Assembly (NCBI RefSeq): GCF_900115465.1
Contig: NZ_FOWN01000002.1
Span: 1 to 64,000, forward strand
Direction: 5' to 3'
DNA: 64,000 nt
DNA from: Halolactibacillus alkaliphilus
GTDB lineage: Bacteria > Bacillota > Bacilli > Bacillales > Amphibacillaceae
Shown here in pieces: positions 8,367 to 16,459 of the stretch. Position numbers and translations under genes: made by a program. Under the pieces are notes generated by a model that worked only from the letters and a program-made list of their open reading frames with translations, did no database searches and was not told the DNA's origin. Each line of letters opens with the position of its first letter. Positions within the stretch are counted from its first letter, which is position 1.

Positions 8367-8397
8367 AATACTAGCCAATTGGCTAGTATTTTTTATT
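8367..8397 (+). terminator. Intrinsic terminator after rpmF
   Basis: A perfect palindrome AATACTAGCCAA/TTGGCTAGTATT (8367-8390) followed by TTTTATTT. It is strong on the plus strand. The 125 bases between it and the next promoter show nothing I recognise. Confidence 0.9.
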
Positions 8398-8522
8398 TCC
8401 TTTTTTTTATAGAGTGAATATGGAAGAAAGCCCACTGTTATAGCTGTGGGAGCAGTTGGTGATGGCATGAGAGGCCTGATTGTAATTTAAAAGAGCTGTT
8501 AGTAGGAAATATTAAAAAGTCT

Positions 8523-8551
8523 TTGACGTCTAACAATGTCTAAGCTATATT
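8523..8551 (+). promoter_or_regulatory. Sigma-A promoter for the ketopantoate reductase-like gene
   Basis: TTGACG (8523-8528), a 17-base spacer and TATATT (8546-8551). It predicts a start near 8558 and a leader of about 29 bases. Confidence 0.7.
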
Positions 8552-8586
8552 GGTATTGTTGATCTATGACGAAAGTGAGGTGCATA

Positions 8587-9453
8587 ATGTTGGATATTGC
8601 AATCGTTGGGGCCGGTTCTGTTGGTTTGCTGTTAGCTGCGTATTTGTCTGAAAAACATACGGTGACTCTTTATACAAAGACGGCTGAACAGGCGACTTTG
8701 ATTAATCAAAAAGGTGTCACGAATCTAACGATAAAAAAGACCGTTTTCCCGCGTGCTGAGATTATTGATAGACTAATTCCTCATGAGTATATAATCGTAG
8801 CGGTGAAAAGTTATCATATACAATCATTAATGCCCACTTTAGCTAACGTCTCAACGTGTTTTATTTTTATTCAAAACGGTATGAGTCACGTCAAAGAAGT
8901 TGAATTTGGACTTAAGCAATCTAGTAATTGGTTTGGTATTGTTACACACGGCGCCAAAAAATACGCTCCAACAGCAGTTGCGCACACGGGTGTAGGGGAA
9001 ATAAAATTAGCGCCTTCTACAAACAATCTCCCAACGGAGGCTGGTATAAAAAGGTTGAAGTCTCTGTTTCGTCCGTTGAACATACATATTGAACATGATT
9101 GTAAAGCAATGTTACATAAGAAATTACTTGTAAATGCTGTCATTAATCCTTTAACAGCCCACTATAATATCAAAAACGGTCAACTATTGTCTGCCGTTTA
9201 TGAAGATGAAGTAAGGGATCTTTGCAAACGCGTAAGCAAACTATTAGATTTAGATTATGATGAGGCCTATCGTGACTTAATCACAATTATCACTAAAACA
9301 AAAGAAAATGAGTCATCGATGCTACAAGATATAAAAAATCAACGTCGGACAGAAATCGATGCCATCTTGGGCTATCTATTGACACTAGAAAACGATTATC
9401 GGATGCGTTTTCATTATGAATTTATAAAAAAAAGAGAGGAGGCGCTGATGTGA
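8587..9453 (+). CDS. panE: 2-dehydropantoate 2-reductase (ketopantoate reductase family)
   Basis: 288 residues. The family reduces 2-dehydropantoate to pantoate with NADPH, in pantothenate/CoA synthesis. The Rossmann motif is at the start (DIAIVGAGSVGLLLAAYL), followed by VAVKSYHI and FIQNGM, and the C-terminal helical domain has KKLLVNAVINPLTAHYN with the catalytic lysine and the conserved asparagine. ATG at 8587 has GTGAGGTG upstream; a frame open from 8566 is less likely. B. subtilis has a panE-like gene (ylbQ) near this place. It overlaps the next gene by 4 bases. Actual substrate is inferred from the family. Confidence 0.85.
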   Translation: MLDIAIVGAGSVGLLLAAYLSEKHTVTLYTKTAEQATLINQKGVTNLTIKKTVFPRAEIIDRLIPHEYIIVAVKSYHIQSLMPTLANVSTCFIFIQNGMSHVKEVEFGLKQSSNWFGIVTHGAKKYAPTAVAHTGVGEIKLAPSTNNLPTEAGIKRLKSLFRPLNIHIEHDCKAMLHKKLLVNAVINPLTAHYNIKNGQLLSAVYEDEVRDLCKRVSKLLDLDYDEAYRDLITIITKTKENESSMLQDIKNQRRTEIDAILGYLLTLENDYRMRFHYEFIKKREEALM

Positions 9454-9833
9454 CGACGTTTTTTTCTAATATTGTTGCCATCTTTGTCACTTTCCCGCCA
9501 TTGTCTATGCTTGCTTTTTATTATTTTTTTAAACTAGTTCATCATCATAAAAAACGTGCGTTTCATTTAAGTGTTGAGGCGTCTAGTGTTATTTTTATAT
9601 TTGCTAACCTAGCGATACTAAGTTATGCGTTTGATTTCTCCTATACCTGGCTTGTGATTATTGGTTTAATGGTATTGTTTATTGCTTTTTTAGTGATGCA
9701 ATGGAAACTTGTGGGCGATGTTCTAATAAAACGATTAACTAAATTGTACTTAAGGTCTTTATGGCTTATTGGTGTGGTCGCCTATATCGTCCTTGTGACG
9801 CTTAGTATCGTTTTTAACATACAAGCTTCATAG
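9450..9833 (+). CDS. DUF3397 family membrane protein
   Basis: 127 residues with four predicted membrane segments (about 8-27, 45-63, 68-86 and 100-121) and basic loops. Members are short Bacilli membrane proteins of unknown function often found just before mraZ, as here. The GTG start at 9450 overlaps the upstream stop codon, and AGAGAGGAGG lies shortly before it, so the two genes are co-translated. Confidence 0.75.
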   Translation: MTTFFSNIVAIFVTFPPLSMLAFYYFFKLVHHHKKRAFHLSVEASSVIFIFANLAILSYAFDFSYTWLVIIGLMVLFIAFLVMQWKLVGDVLIKRLTKLYLRSLWLIGVVAYIVLVTLSIVFNIQAS

Positions 9834-10239
9834 GTGTAAGAATTCTCAGTGCAAAAAAGGAAAAGTGCTGTGGTGAAAAACATTATTAATAACAAGCTAA
9901 AACTATACTAAAACCAAAGCGTAGCCAGGTGTTCGATAAGTGTAATCACGAAGAACCATCCTTAAATGATAGACTCCCTATTAGATAGACAGATTAAACG
10001 GTAAAAATCTGTCTACTTAAAGGGGAGTTTTTTTGGTTTATCGTTTAGGTTGAGAAAAAGCCTACTCAAAAGTGGGAGATAGGGATTGTCCGATGCTTTT
10101 AAATAACATAAATAGGGCAATATAAGTCTTAGGCGCTTAAAAAAACAATATGTAACAAGAGTTGAAAACACCATTGTTATAGCCAAAAGGCGAACATATG
10201 TACTATTTACCATTTTTTCTAATCGTATGCCAAAAAAAT
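9834..10239 (+). other. Gap before mraZ holding a possible small RNA
   Basis: No credible protein gene is present; B. subtilis carries bshC at this place. The gap has a TATACT at 9904-9909 with a poor -35, a small imperfect hairpin near 9929-9957 (GGTGTTCG region with CGAAGAACC region), and a strong terminator at 9973-10034. Together these could be a small RNA of about 115 bases or the 3' end of the upstream operon. From 10035 to 10239 I see only AT-rich sequence, probably holding the mraZ promoter, whose boxes I could not fix. Confidence 0.4.
9973..10034 (+). terminator. Large two-part terminator hairpin before mraZ
   Basis: Outer arms ACTCCC (9973-9978) and GGGAGT (10023-10028), inner arms TAGACAGATT (9986-9995) and AATCTGTCTA (10006-10015), partly paired between them, loop of 10 bases, then TTTTTTT. 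It lies 140 bases after the nearest upstream gene, which is far for its terminator. Confidence 0.85.
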
Positions 10240-10263
10240 GTGGTGACAAGTGGGGGGATGTGG
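10240..10263 (+). promoter_or_regulatory. Candidate MraZ operator: three GTGG repeats at 10-bp spacing
   Basis: GTGG occurs at 10240-10243, 10250-10253 and 10260-10263, exactly one helical turn apart and 30 bases before mraZ. MraZ proteins are known to bind short TGGG/GTGG-type direct repeats with 10-bp periodicity in front of the dcw cluster, and to autoregulate. A fourth copy, GTGGG at 10280-10284, falls at the SD and two turns on. Confidence 0.75.
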
Positions 10264-10292
10264 TAGACTATAAGAAAAGGTGGGCGATGATT

Positions 10293-10724
10293 ATGTTTAT
10301 GGGTGAATACAAACATAATATTGATTCAAAAGGTCGGTTAATTATGCCGGCTAAATTTCGTGATGACTTAGGCGAAAGCTTCGTCGTAACACGTGGTTTA
10401 GATCAGTGTTTATTTGTATACCCAGACAAAGAATGGCGCATATTAGAAGAAAAGATTAAGAAATTACCCCTAAATAAAAAAGATGCACGTGCGTTCAGTC
10501 GTTTCTTTTTCTCAGGTGCAACGGAATGTGAAGTAGATAAACAAGGACGTATTAATCTTCCGCAAACTTTAACAACCTATGCCGCAATAGAGAAAGCGTG
10601 TGCAATCGTTGGGGTTTCTAATCGTATTGAAATATGGTCAGAAGAACAATGGGAAAATTATATGGAAGCTTCTGCGGATACGTTCTCAGAAATAGCTGAA
10701 AATATGATGGACTTCGATTTTTAA
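10293..10724 (+). CDS. mraZ: Transcriptional regulator MraZ
   Basis: 143 residues, the usual length, with two AbrB-like/SpoVT-like repeats: [21 protein letters not shown] (first 20 residues or so) and [18 protein letters not shown] near residue 78. MraZ forms a ring and binds direct repeats upstream of its own gene to control the division/cell-wall cluster. ATG at 10293 is used, since MFMGEY matches the family start and AAGGTGGG lies just upstream; a frame open from 10227 would run through the operator. rsmH follows after about 50 bases. Confidence 0.95.
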   Translation: MFMGEYKHNIDSKGRLIMPAKFRDDLGESFVVTRGLDQCLFVYPDKEWRILEEKIKKLPLNKKDARAFSRFFFSGATECEVDKQGRINLPQTLTTYAAIEKACAIVGVSNRIEIWSEEQWENYMEASADTFSEIAENMMDFDF

Positions 10725-10773
10725 ATAGACAAGTAAAACATTATGAGATGATAAATAAAATGAGGTGAATATT

Positions 10774-11751
10774 ATGTTCGAACATGAGAGTGTATTAATG
10801 AAAGAAACGATTGAGGGGTTAAATATCCAGCCAGATGGTACATATGTAGACGGCACATTAGGTGCAGGCGGACATTCACTTCAGATTGTAAAACAATTGA
10901 CAACCGGAAAATTGATTTGTTTTGATCAAGATTTAGAAGCCTTATCGGCTGCTAAAGAACGATTAAGGCAATATGATGACCGTATTATTTTTATTCATTC
11001 TAACTTTAGGCATATGAAGCAAGAGTTGATTGCACGAAATATCCACTCTGTGGATGGGTTTTTATTTGATTTGGGTGTATCTTCACCGCAACTAGATCAT
11101 GGTGAAAGAGGTTTTAGCTATCATCAAGATGCGCCACTTGATATGCGCATGGATCAAACACAGACACTGACTGCGCATGATGTGGTAAATACATGGGATT
11201 ACAATGAGCTAGTAAAAATATTCTTTAGTTATGGAGAAGAGAAATTTTCAAAACAGGTGGCAAGAGCCATTGAAAGAAGACGGGAATCACTACCTATTAA
11301 TACAACGGATGATCTAGTTGACGTGATAAAAGAAGCTATTCCTCATCGGGCAAGAAGAACAGGCGGCCATCCGGCTAAACGTATTTTCCAAGCTATTCGT
11401 ATTGCGGTGAATGATGAACTTAATGCCTTTTATGATGTGCTACATCAAGCAGCTGAAATGACGGCAATTGGTGGAAGAATTGCTGTTATTACTTTCCACT
11501 CGCTTGAAGACCGGATTTGCAAACAGGCATTTAAAAAGTGGAGTACGACACCACCTTTACCAAGAAATATGCCGGTTGTTCCTGAAGGAAGCCAACCGCC
11601 GTTTAAAATGGTTAGTCGTAAGCCGATTATAGCTAATGAACAAGAGTTAACTGATAATCGTCGCTCGCGTTCTGCTAAATTACGTATCGTTGAAAAAGTT
11701 AAAGCATGGGACGAACAATTCTTTTATCAAAAAGGACGGGATGAAAAATGA
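10774..11751 (+). CDS. rsmH: 16S rRNA (cytosine1402-N4)-methyltransferase RsmH
   Basis: 325 residues, formerly MraW. It methylates C1402 in the ribosomal P-site. The start [18 protein letters not shown] motif [20 protein letters not shown] and the conserved [14 protein letters not shown] and [15 protein letters not shown] blocks are all present. ATG at 10774 has TGAGGTGA upstream; GTG at 10765 lies inside that SD and is rejected. It overlaps ftsL by 4 bases (ATGA). Confidence 0.96.
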   Translation: MFEHESVLMKETIEGLNIQPDGTYVDGTLGAGGHSLQIVKQLTTGKLICFDQDLEALSAAKERLRQYDDRIIFIHSNFRHMKQELIARNIHSVDGFLFDLGVSSPQLDHGERGFSYHQDAPLDMRMDQTQTLTAHDVVNTWDYNELVKIFFSYGEEKFSKQVARAIERRRESLPINTTDDLVDVIKEAIPHRARRTGGHPAKRIFQAIRIAVNDELNAFYDVLHQAAEMTAIGGRIAVITFHSLEDRICKQAFKKWSTTPPLPRNMPVVPEGSQPPFKMVSRKPIIANEQELTDNRRSRSAKLRIVEKVKAWDEQFFYQKGRDEK

Positions 11752-12107
11752 GCGTAGAAAAAGCGTTTGTACATCAACATGTTCCACAAAGAAAACAAAC
11801 GAAAAAAGTAAAAGTTGTTGTTAGATCTAAACGTTTTACATCAGGTGAATACATATTAATGGGTCTATATGCTTTTGGGTTTTGTGTCGCTCTTTTCTTT
11901 ATGATTCACATCAGCGCAGAAATTGACGGATTGAATCGAAATATCGAGTCGATGAAAACGCAAATTAGCGAACAAGAAACAATTAACGACAATTTAGCTT
12001 ATCAAAAAATGGAGTTATCTAATCCAGAACGAATTTTGGCTGTCGCAAAAGATCATGGATTAGATATTCAAAATACGAAAGTTAAACAAGCAACAAAAGT
12101 GAATTAA
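11748..12107 (+). CDS. ftsL: Cell division protein FtsL
   Basis: 119 residues of bitopic membrane-protein type: a basic cytosolic tail of about 35 residues, one membrane segment (about 36-57), and an extracytoplasmic coiled coil ([22 protein letters not shown]) ending in the [13 protein letters not shown] motif. FtsL forms a complex with DivIB and DivIC in the divisome and is an unstable, limiting protein in B. subtilis. ATG overlaps the rsmH stop. The next gene starts directly after the ftsL stop. Confidence 0.9.
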   Translation: MSVEKAFVHQHVPQRKQTKKVKVVVRSKRFTSGEYILMGLYAFGFCVALFFMIHISAEIDGLNRNIESMKTQISEQETINDNLAYQKMELSNPERILAVAKDHGLDIQNTKVKQATKVN

Positions 12108-14303
12108 GTGAAAAAGAAAATGAAAAAACAGAAGACATCAACAATCAAAGCGTATCATCCATTGTTAATACTCATCGTTATTTTCTTTATTGTGTTTTCA
12201 GGAAAGATAATGTTTATTCAGGCGACAGGTGAATGGGATGGGTTTGATTTAGAACAATGGGCAAATCAACAACGAGAAATAAAGGCTGTTACAAAAGCGG
12301 CGCGCGGTTCGATTTATGATCGCAATAATATGGTATTAGCACAAGATTTACATGTGTACCGACTCTATGCGATTGTAGATGAAAGTTTTTCTCCTAATCC
12401 GGAAAAAAGATTGAATCATGTTGCTGATGCCGCTTATACGGCAAAGGCGCTTGCGCCTATTATTGGTATAGATGAACAAGAGGTTCATAGTATTATCGAA
12501 AATGGTCGTTCCGATGGTCGATTTCAAGTTGAATTTGGTCGGGAAGGGACAAACTTAACAAGAGAGCAAAAACTGCAAATTGATGCACTTGAATTGCCTG
12601 GGATTCATTTTATTGAGGAAGCTAAACGCTATTATCCCAATGGGATTTTTGCTTCGCATGTGATTGGGTTAGCGCAAACAGATGATGAACAAGTGATTAC
12701 CGGTATTACAGGTATTGAAGCACAGTTAGATGATCTCTTAACCGGAGAAGACGGTGCAATAAGATTCTTGCAGGATAACTATAAAGATCCTTTACTGAAT
12801 GATGAAGCACAAATATTAGAAAAAGCAGATGGCTACAATGTACATCTCACATTAGATCAAAAAGTACAGACAATACTTGAAGATGCACTCAGTCAAGTTG
12901 AGACAGAGTTTAATCCTAAAAGAATTACAGCCACCGTTATAGATCCTAAAACAGGTGAAATCCTTGCGATGGGCTCTAGGCCGAGTTATGACCCGAATAA
13001 TTTAGGTAATGTAACAAATTGGTTTAATGATATTGTATCAACGCCAATAGAACCAGGGTCAACAATGAAAATTTTCACTTTGGCTGCGGCGATTGAAGAA
13101 GGGGTGTATAACCCCAATGAAACTTATCAATCAGGTGCTTATAAGATTCCAGAAATAACCCGACCTGTACCAGATTACCGGAAACACTGGGGAACGATAA
13201 GTTATGCTGAAGGGTTTCAGCGGTCTTCTAACGTTGCGATGGCGAAATTAGTGTGGGAGAAGATTGGTACAGATAATTTCTTATCCTACTTGAAAGCATT
13301 TCAATTCGATCAATTAACGGGTGTGGATTTGCCACGTGAAACGATGGGACGTCTCGTCTATCGTTATCCAATTGAACAATTAAATGCAGCATTTGGACAG
13401 GGGACTACTGTCACACCGATTCAAATCGTCAAGGCGGCAACGGCTATTGCAAATAATGGTAAAATGATGACGCCTTATATTATTCAATCGATCACAGACC
13501 CTAACACAGGCGAAGTGATTCAATCAAGTGAGCCGACAATTGCTGGTGAGCCGATTTCACAAGAAACAGCAGCGCAAGTATTAAAAGCAATGGAGTCTGT
13601 TGTCACAGAACCGACCGGAACGGCTAACGGTGTGTTTGAATTACCATCTTATACATTGGCTGGTAAAACAGGAACAGCTCAAATTTCTGGTGGTGCATCA
13701 GGTTATTTAACTGGTAGAGAAAATTACATTTTTTCATTTATTGGTATGGCTCCAAGTGAAGATCCAGAATTGCTTATGTATGTAACGGTTCAACAACCAG
13801 AGCTTGAACCAACCGAAGCGGGATCAAAGCCAGTGTCATTTATATTTAATCATGTGATGGAGAATGCGTTGCATTATCAAAATATACAACCTGATAAGGA
13901 CGAAATCACTGTGGTAAAGGAAATGGTGATGCCTGTTCATATTGGCCTTGATACAAAAACTACGGTTGAGAAATTAGAAGCTATTGGTATTAAGGTAACA
14001 GTCGTTGGTGATGGCCAAGTTGTTTCAGCAAGCAATAAACAAGCGGGCGAAACCATTCTTTCTAGCGATCACGTCCTATTAGTGACAGACCAACCGATCA
14101 TGCCGGATTTAACCGGCTGGTCACTGAGAGAAGCTGTACAACTAAGTCAATTGTTACAATTAGATCATGAGATTGTGGGACAAGGCTTTTTAATAAAACA
14201 ATCGATCACACCTGGAACATCTATAGACCAAGGTGACTATATTTTACTTGATTTTACCGAGTTTAACCCGGAAATCATGGAGGAAGTAGAAACAGAAGAT
14301 TAG
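12108..14303 (+). CDS. pbpB: Penicillin-binding protein 2B, septal transpeptidase
   Basis: 731 residues: a short basic tail, membrane anchor (about 17-37), dimerisation domain (AARGSIYDRNN near residue 64), transpeptidase domain, and two C-terminal PASTA domains (from about residue 605). Catalytic motifs are STMK (serine near 316), SSN near 366 and KTGTAQ near 521. It is the essential class B PBP of the septum, working with an FtsW-type glycosyltransferase. GTG at 12108 follows the ftsL stop directly and has no good SD; ATG at 12120 is equally possible, so the start is uncertain by four residues and probably depends on coupling to ftsL. Confidence 0.93.
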   Translation: MKKKMKKQKTSTIKAYHPLLILIVIFFIVFSGKIMFIQATGEWDGFDLEQWANQQREIKAVTKAARGSIYDRNNMVLAQDLHVYRLYAIVDESFSPNPEKRLNHVADAAYTAKALAPIIGIDEQEVHSIIENGRSDGRFQVEFGREGTNLTREQKLQIDALELPGIHFIEEAKRYYPNGIFASHVIGLAQTDDEQVITGITGIEAQLDDLLTGEDGAIRFLQDNYKDPLLNDEAQILEKADGYNVHLTLDQKVQTILEDALSQVETEFNPKRITATVIDPKTGEILAMGSRPSYDPNNLGNVTNWFNDIVSTPIEPGSTMKIFTLAAAIEEGVYNPNETYQSGAYKIPEITRPVPDYRKHWGTISYAEGFQRSSNVAMAKLVWEKIGTDNFLSYLKAFQFDQLTGVDLPRETMGRLVYRYPIEQLNAAFGQGTTVTPIQIVKAATAIANNGKMMTPYIIQSITDPNTGEVIQSSEPTIAGEPISQETAAQVLKAMESVVTEPTGTANGVFELPSYTLAGKTGTAQISGGASGYLTGRENYIFSFIGMAPSEDPELLMYVTVQQPELEPTEAGSKPVSFIFNHVMENALHYQNIQPDKDEITVVKEMVMPVHIGLDTKTTVEKLEAIGIKVTVVGDGQVVSASNKQAGETILSSDHVLLVTDQPIMPDLTGWSLREAVQLSQLLQLDHEIVGQGFLIKQSITPGTSIDQGDYILLDFTEFNPEIMEEVETED

Positions 14304-14379
14304 ATAAAAACAGTGCATGATGCGCATGTTACGTTCATAGGGTAAACTACATTGATCCTTAAAGAAAGAAGGAAGCCCT

Positions 14380-16272
14380 ATGTATCGTTACCGAGTGAAT
14401 AAACGCATTCGCACTGTTTTTTTTCTGTTTCTATTTTTATTTACTGTTGTTTGTTGTCGCTTACTGTATCTGCAGGTTGTGCGCTACCCATCGCTACGGG
14501 AGATGGGGGAAGATTTGTGGTTAAGAGATTTAAAACTTGAAGCACCAAGAGGAGAAATAGTTGATCGTTATCAGCGGACAATTGTAACAAATAAGCGAGT
14601 AAAAACACTGTTAATAGTGCCAAGGCAGATAGAAGATAAAGAGCGTGTAATAACAGCACTGGTCAGCGCCTTAGATTTAGATCGGGAAGAGCTCGAGAAA
14701 AAACTTAGTCAAGACATTTCAGTCATTAAATTACGTGAAGCAATAAAGTTGCCAGAACATATTTCTACACCTCTGCAAAAGCAACACTTATCTGGTCTTT
14801 ATTTCGTGGATGATTATGAGCGAGAGTACCCATACACCTCTTTATTAGCACACGTATTAGGATTTACTGGTGTTGATCAACAAGGACTGCTCGGAATTGA
14901 GCACACATATGATGATATGTTAAAAGGTGTTTCTGGACGTATGCGCTATTATACGGATGCAAAAGGGCGAAGGTTACCGCAAGAGACAGATCAATTCACC
15001 ATGCCGACTTCTGGTAGCGCGTTAACATTAACAATTGATTTAGATACTCAGAAAATTGTTGAGCGTGAACTTGATCAGGCAGTCGCTACTTATCAACCAG
15101 ATCAGGCACTCGTCATTGTCCAAAACCCACAAAATGGTGAAATACTAGCGATGGCTTCTCGACCAACGTTTATTCCAAACGACTATCAACACGTGTTGCC
15201 GACTGTGTATAATCGAAATTTGCCGATTTGGTCTACATATGAACCGGGATCAACCTTTAAAATTATAACGTTGAGTGCCGCGCTTGAAGAGGGTGTCGTT
15301 GACCTCGAACATGAGCATTACTATGACAGTGGATCAATAGAGGTGTCTGGCCAACACTTGCGCTGTTGGAAAAGAGGCGGACACAAAAATCAAACGTTTT
15401 TAGAAGTTGTGGAAAACTCTTGTAATCCGGGGTTCGTTGTATTAGGTCAAAGGATTGGAAAAGACCAACTCTTTGATTATATTGATCGTTTTGGTTTTGG
15501 TAAGAAAACGGGTATTGAATTAAATGGTGAGGCCCATGGTATTTTATTTAATCTTGAACAAGTAGGACCAGTAGAACTTGCGACAACCGCATTTGGTCAA
15601 GGTGTTGCGGTGACGCCAATCCAACAAGTGATGGCTGTCAGTGCGGCGGTTAATGGCGGTAAATTATATCGTCCAACAATAATTAAATCACCTAATGGCC
15701 TTTCGGCCAAAGATCGCTTTATTAGACAAGTCATAAGTGAAAGTACATCTGAAAAAGTGCGCGGCGCATTAGAATCAGTGGTTGCCAAAGGAACTGGTCG
15801 GGGTGCTTATGTCGAAGGTTACCGTGTAGGCGGCAAAACAGGCACGGCACAAAAAGTAGGTGAAAAAGGGCGTTACTTAGAGGATAACCATGTAGTATCA
15901 TTTATAGGTATTGCACCAATGGATCAACCAGAAGTTGTCGTATATGTGGCCATTGATAATCCTAAAAATACGGTACAATTTGGTGGTGTCGTTGCTGCGC
16001 CAATAGCTGGACGAATTATCGAGGACATTCTCACGGTTAAGGGTGTTGAAAAGTCAGACGGCATAACAAAAGAAGTGGATTGGCCCGAAAAGCAATTTGT
16101 TGAGGTACCAAACTATATCGGACTTTTAAAGTCGGATGTGTTAAATAGCTTTGATTACTTTGAATTATCAATCAAAGGAGAAGGCGATCACATTATAAAT
16201 CAACGACCCGAACCTGGCACAAAAGTGAGAGAAGGCAGTAAAATTGAATTATTGTTAAGCGGTGATAATTAA
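14380..16272 (+). CDS. spoVD: Stage V sporulation protein D, spore-cortex transpeptidase
   Basis: 630 residues, close to the family length: membrane anchor (12-31), dimerisation domain with APRGEIVDRYQRT, transpeptidase domain with STFK (serine about 290), SCN and KTGTAQK, and one C-terminal PASTA domain (from about 573). SpoVD builds cortex peptidoglycan with SpoVE around the forespore. The single PASTA domain and place after pbpB separate it from PBP2B. AAGGAAG precedes the ATG. In B. subtilis it has a sigma-E promoter; the 76-base gap upstream has CATAGGGT near 14336 that resembles a -10 for sigma-E, but no clear -35. Confidence 0.93.
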   Translation: MYRYRVNKRIRTVFFLFLFLFTVVCCRLLYLQVVRYPSLREMGEDLWLRDLKLEAPRGEIVDRYQRTIVTNKRVKTLLIVPRQIEDKERVITALVSALDLDREELEKKLSQDISVIKLREAIKLPEHISTPLQKQHLSGLYFVDDYEREYPYTSLLAHVLGFTGVDQQGLLGIEHTYDDMLKGVSGRMRYYTDAKGRRLPQETDQFTMPTSGSALTLTIDLDTQKIVERELDQAVATYQPDQALVIVQNPQNGEILAMASRPTFIPNDYQHVLPTVYNRNLPIWSTYEPGSTFKIITLSAALEEGVVDLEHEHYYDSGSIEVSGQHLRCWKRGGHKNQTFLEVVENSCNPGFVVLGQRIGKDQLFDYIDRFGFGKKTGIELNGEAHGILFNLEQVGPVELATTAFGQGVAVTPIQQVMAVSAAVNGGKLYRPTIIKSPNGLSAKDRFIRQVISESTSEKVRGALESVVAKGTGRGAYVEGYRVGGKTGTAQKVGEKGRYLEDNHVVSFIGIAPMDQPEVVVYVAIDNPKNTVQFGGVVAAPIAGRIIEDILTVKGVEKSDGITKEVDWPEKQFVEVPNYIGLLKSDVLNSFDYFELSIKGEGDHIINQRPEPGTKVREGSKIELLLSGDN

Positions 16273-16274
16273 TC

Positions 16275-16303
16275 ATGGCATCAGCCGACATTTTTGATAT
16301 AAT
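16275..16303 (+). promoter_or_regulatory. Candidate sigma-A promoter upstream of murE
   Basis: ATGGCA (16275-16280), a 17-base spacer, and a perfect TATAAT (16298-16303). The predicted start, near 16310, lies only about 17 bases before the hairpin terminator at 16327, so transcripts from it would meet that hairpin at once. Confidence 0.6.
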
Positions 16304-16326
16304 AGGAAAGAATGAATGAAATTTCA

Positions 16327-16354
16327 CAGACATTCATAAAGGATGTCTTTTTCT
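16327..16354 (+). terminator. Intrinsic terminator or attenuator in the murE leader
   Basis: AGACATTC (16328-16335) pairs with GGATGTCT (16341-16348), one G-T pair, around a 5-base loop, followed by TTTTTCTT. It may end spoVD transcripts, or act as an attenuator of the promoter at 16275-16303. Confidence 0.6.
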
Positions 16355-16405
16355 TATGGTGTCAATCATTTGCCTTAAGATGCCTAAATTAAAGAGAAAT
16401 CTAGA

Positions 16406-16459
16406 AGGGAGGTTATGAGTAGGCGACTAAAGAGCAGCTACTCATGACAAAAAAATATG
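16406..16459 (+). promoter_or_regulatory. Upstream ten-codon ORF and hairpin controlling murE translation
   Basis: A strong SD (GAAGGGAGG, 16404-16412) precedes not murE but ATG at 16415, which opens a ten-codon frame MSRRLKSSYS ending with TGA at 16445-16447. The murE ATG follows nine bases later in the same frame. ATGAGTAG (16415-16422) is the exact reverse complement of CTACTCAT (16438-16445), so the mini-ORF's start and end pair in an 8-bp stem. The nine bases before the murE ATG have no SD. Either re-initiation after the mini-ORF or the folded hairpin bringing the SD nearer would load murE. Confidence 0.6.

Noticed and set aside
16415-16447. Ten-codon frame before murE as a separate peptide gene
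   Set aside because: Kept as a regulatory upstream ORF, not as a CDS, because no product is supported.
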